From Clusia tigrina (lineage: Eukaryota; Arthropoda; Insecta; Diptera; Clusiidae), in NCBI GenBank assembly GCA_920105625.2, contig OV050030.1, positions 344,641,131 to 344,705,130 of the forward strand: 64,000 bases of DNA, given 5' to 3'. Made by a program: the position numbers and the translations under genes. Position 1 is the first letter of the stretch. Every line of letters begins with the position of its first letter. Positions 63,772-64,000 of this stretch are shown here, piece by piece. The notes beneath the pieces were generated by a model, which did not search any database, had not been told where the DNA came from, and saw nothing but the letters and a program-made list of their open reading frames with translations.

Positions 63772-64000
63772 AACGACTACTTTTCTATAACTATAGTAGA
63801 CTCAGCGGCTTCCAGCGGTCGTGTACAGAAAATTTATAGATTGAATTCCACCAGGGTTATTCTAGTTTAAATTTCTTTATTTATTTAAAATATATTAATA
63901 AAGTTTACTACTACGGACTTAGTTAGTCCTTCTAATACTATAAATTGATCTTAGGTCTATCACTTGGGGTACTACTCTTCGCGTACTTAGCTAAGGTTTT
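63596..64000 (-). repeat. Palindrome 3, right arm (runs off window)
   Basis: Inverted copy of the left arm: unique segment 63596-63674, (TA)n 63675-63768, then the inverted LTR end from TGTAACGACTAC (63769) to the window edge. The inverted LTR probably continues as a second gypsy LTR or element outside. Confidence 0.93.

Noticed and set aside
1..64000. tRNA or rRNA genes, including an R1-type 28S target
   Set aside because: No cloverleaf or rRNA-like stretch was seen by eye; LINE-A, B and C are not flanked by 28S sequence. A covariance-model scan would settle it.

Overview
This window is a dense nest of transposable elements in an AT-rich animal genome. I see no host gene, tRNA or rRNA. The element mix (R1-like and LOA-like LINEs, mariner, a Tc1-like element, BEL/Pao, Ty3/gypsy, a Helitron fragment and Polinton/Maverick elements) and the long (TA)n tracts fit an insect, most likely a dipteran fly. 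This is an inference; no single marker proves it.

Layout. 1-9715: an R1-like LINE (LINE-A) is present twice, head to head, as a near-perfect palindrome (arms 1-3356 and 5331-8686). The 2-kb spacer holds microsatellites and the 3' part of a related LINE. 9754-11108: two defective mariner pieces around a gypsy RNase H fragment. 11109-14084: non-coding, with a recurring GGGCGTGG repeat. 14085-22048: an old, rearranged Polinton interrupted by a second R1-like LINE (LINE-B, 16723-21905). 22049-42150: a second large palindrome. Each arm carries the left end of a Polinton, a Helitron fragment and a BEL/Pao element. The left arm was later hit by a LOA-like LINE (22525-28105) with a 10-bp target duplication. 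39534-56211: a nearly complete 16.7-kb Polinton bounded by terminal inverted repeats and a perfect 6-bp duplication AAGTGT. 56361-57916: a dead Tc1-like element. 58091-63378: a Ty3/gypsy element with a 5'-LTR stub, pol, a Ulp1/SENP-like protease reading frame in the env position, a polypurine tract and a 1.5-kb 3' LTR. 63147-64000: a third palindrome, built on the end of that LTR and (TA)n, running off the window.

Function. The Polinton carries a virus-like set: protein-primed DNA polymerase B, phospholipase A2 plus adenain-like protease, packaging ATPase, integrase with chromodomain, penton (minor capsid) and major capsid proteins, and several small genes of unknown role. Two of its genes appear to contain short spliceosomal introns. 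Most reading frames carry stops or frameshifts, so this copy is not autonomous; the penton gene and a few small ORFs are open. All LINE ORF2s are damaged as well; LOA ORF1 is open.

The best candidates for something undescribed are the gypsy element carrying a Ulp1-like protease, the intron-bearing Polinton genes together with two tandem secreted-type paralogues, and the clustering of three long palindromes in 64 kb. The same dead LINE lesions occur in both arms of palindrome 1, which shows duplication after decay, unless the assembly is at fault.
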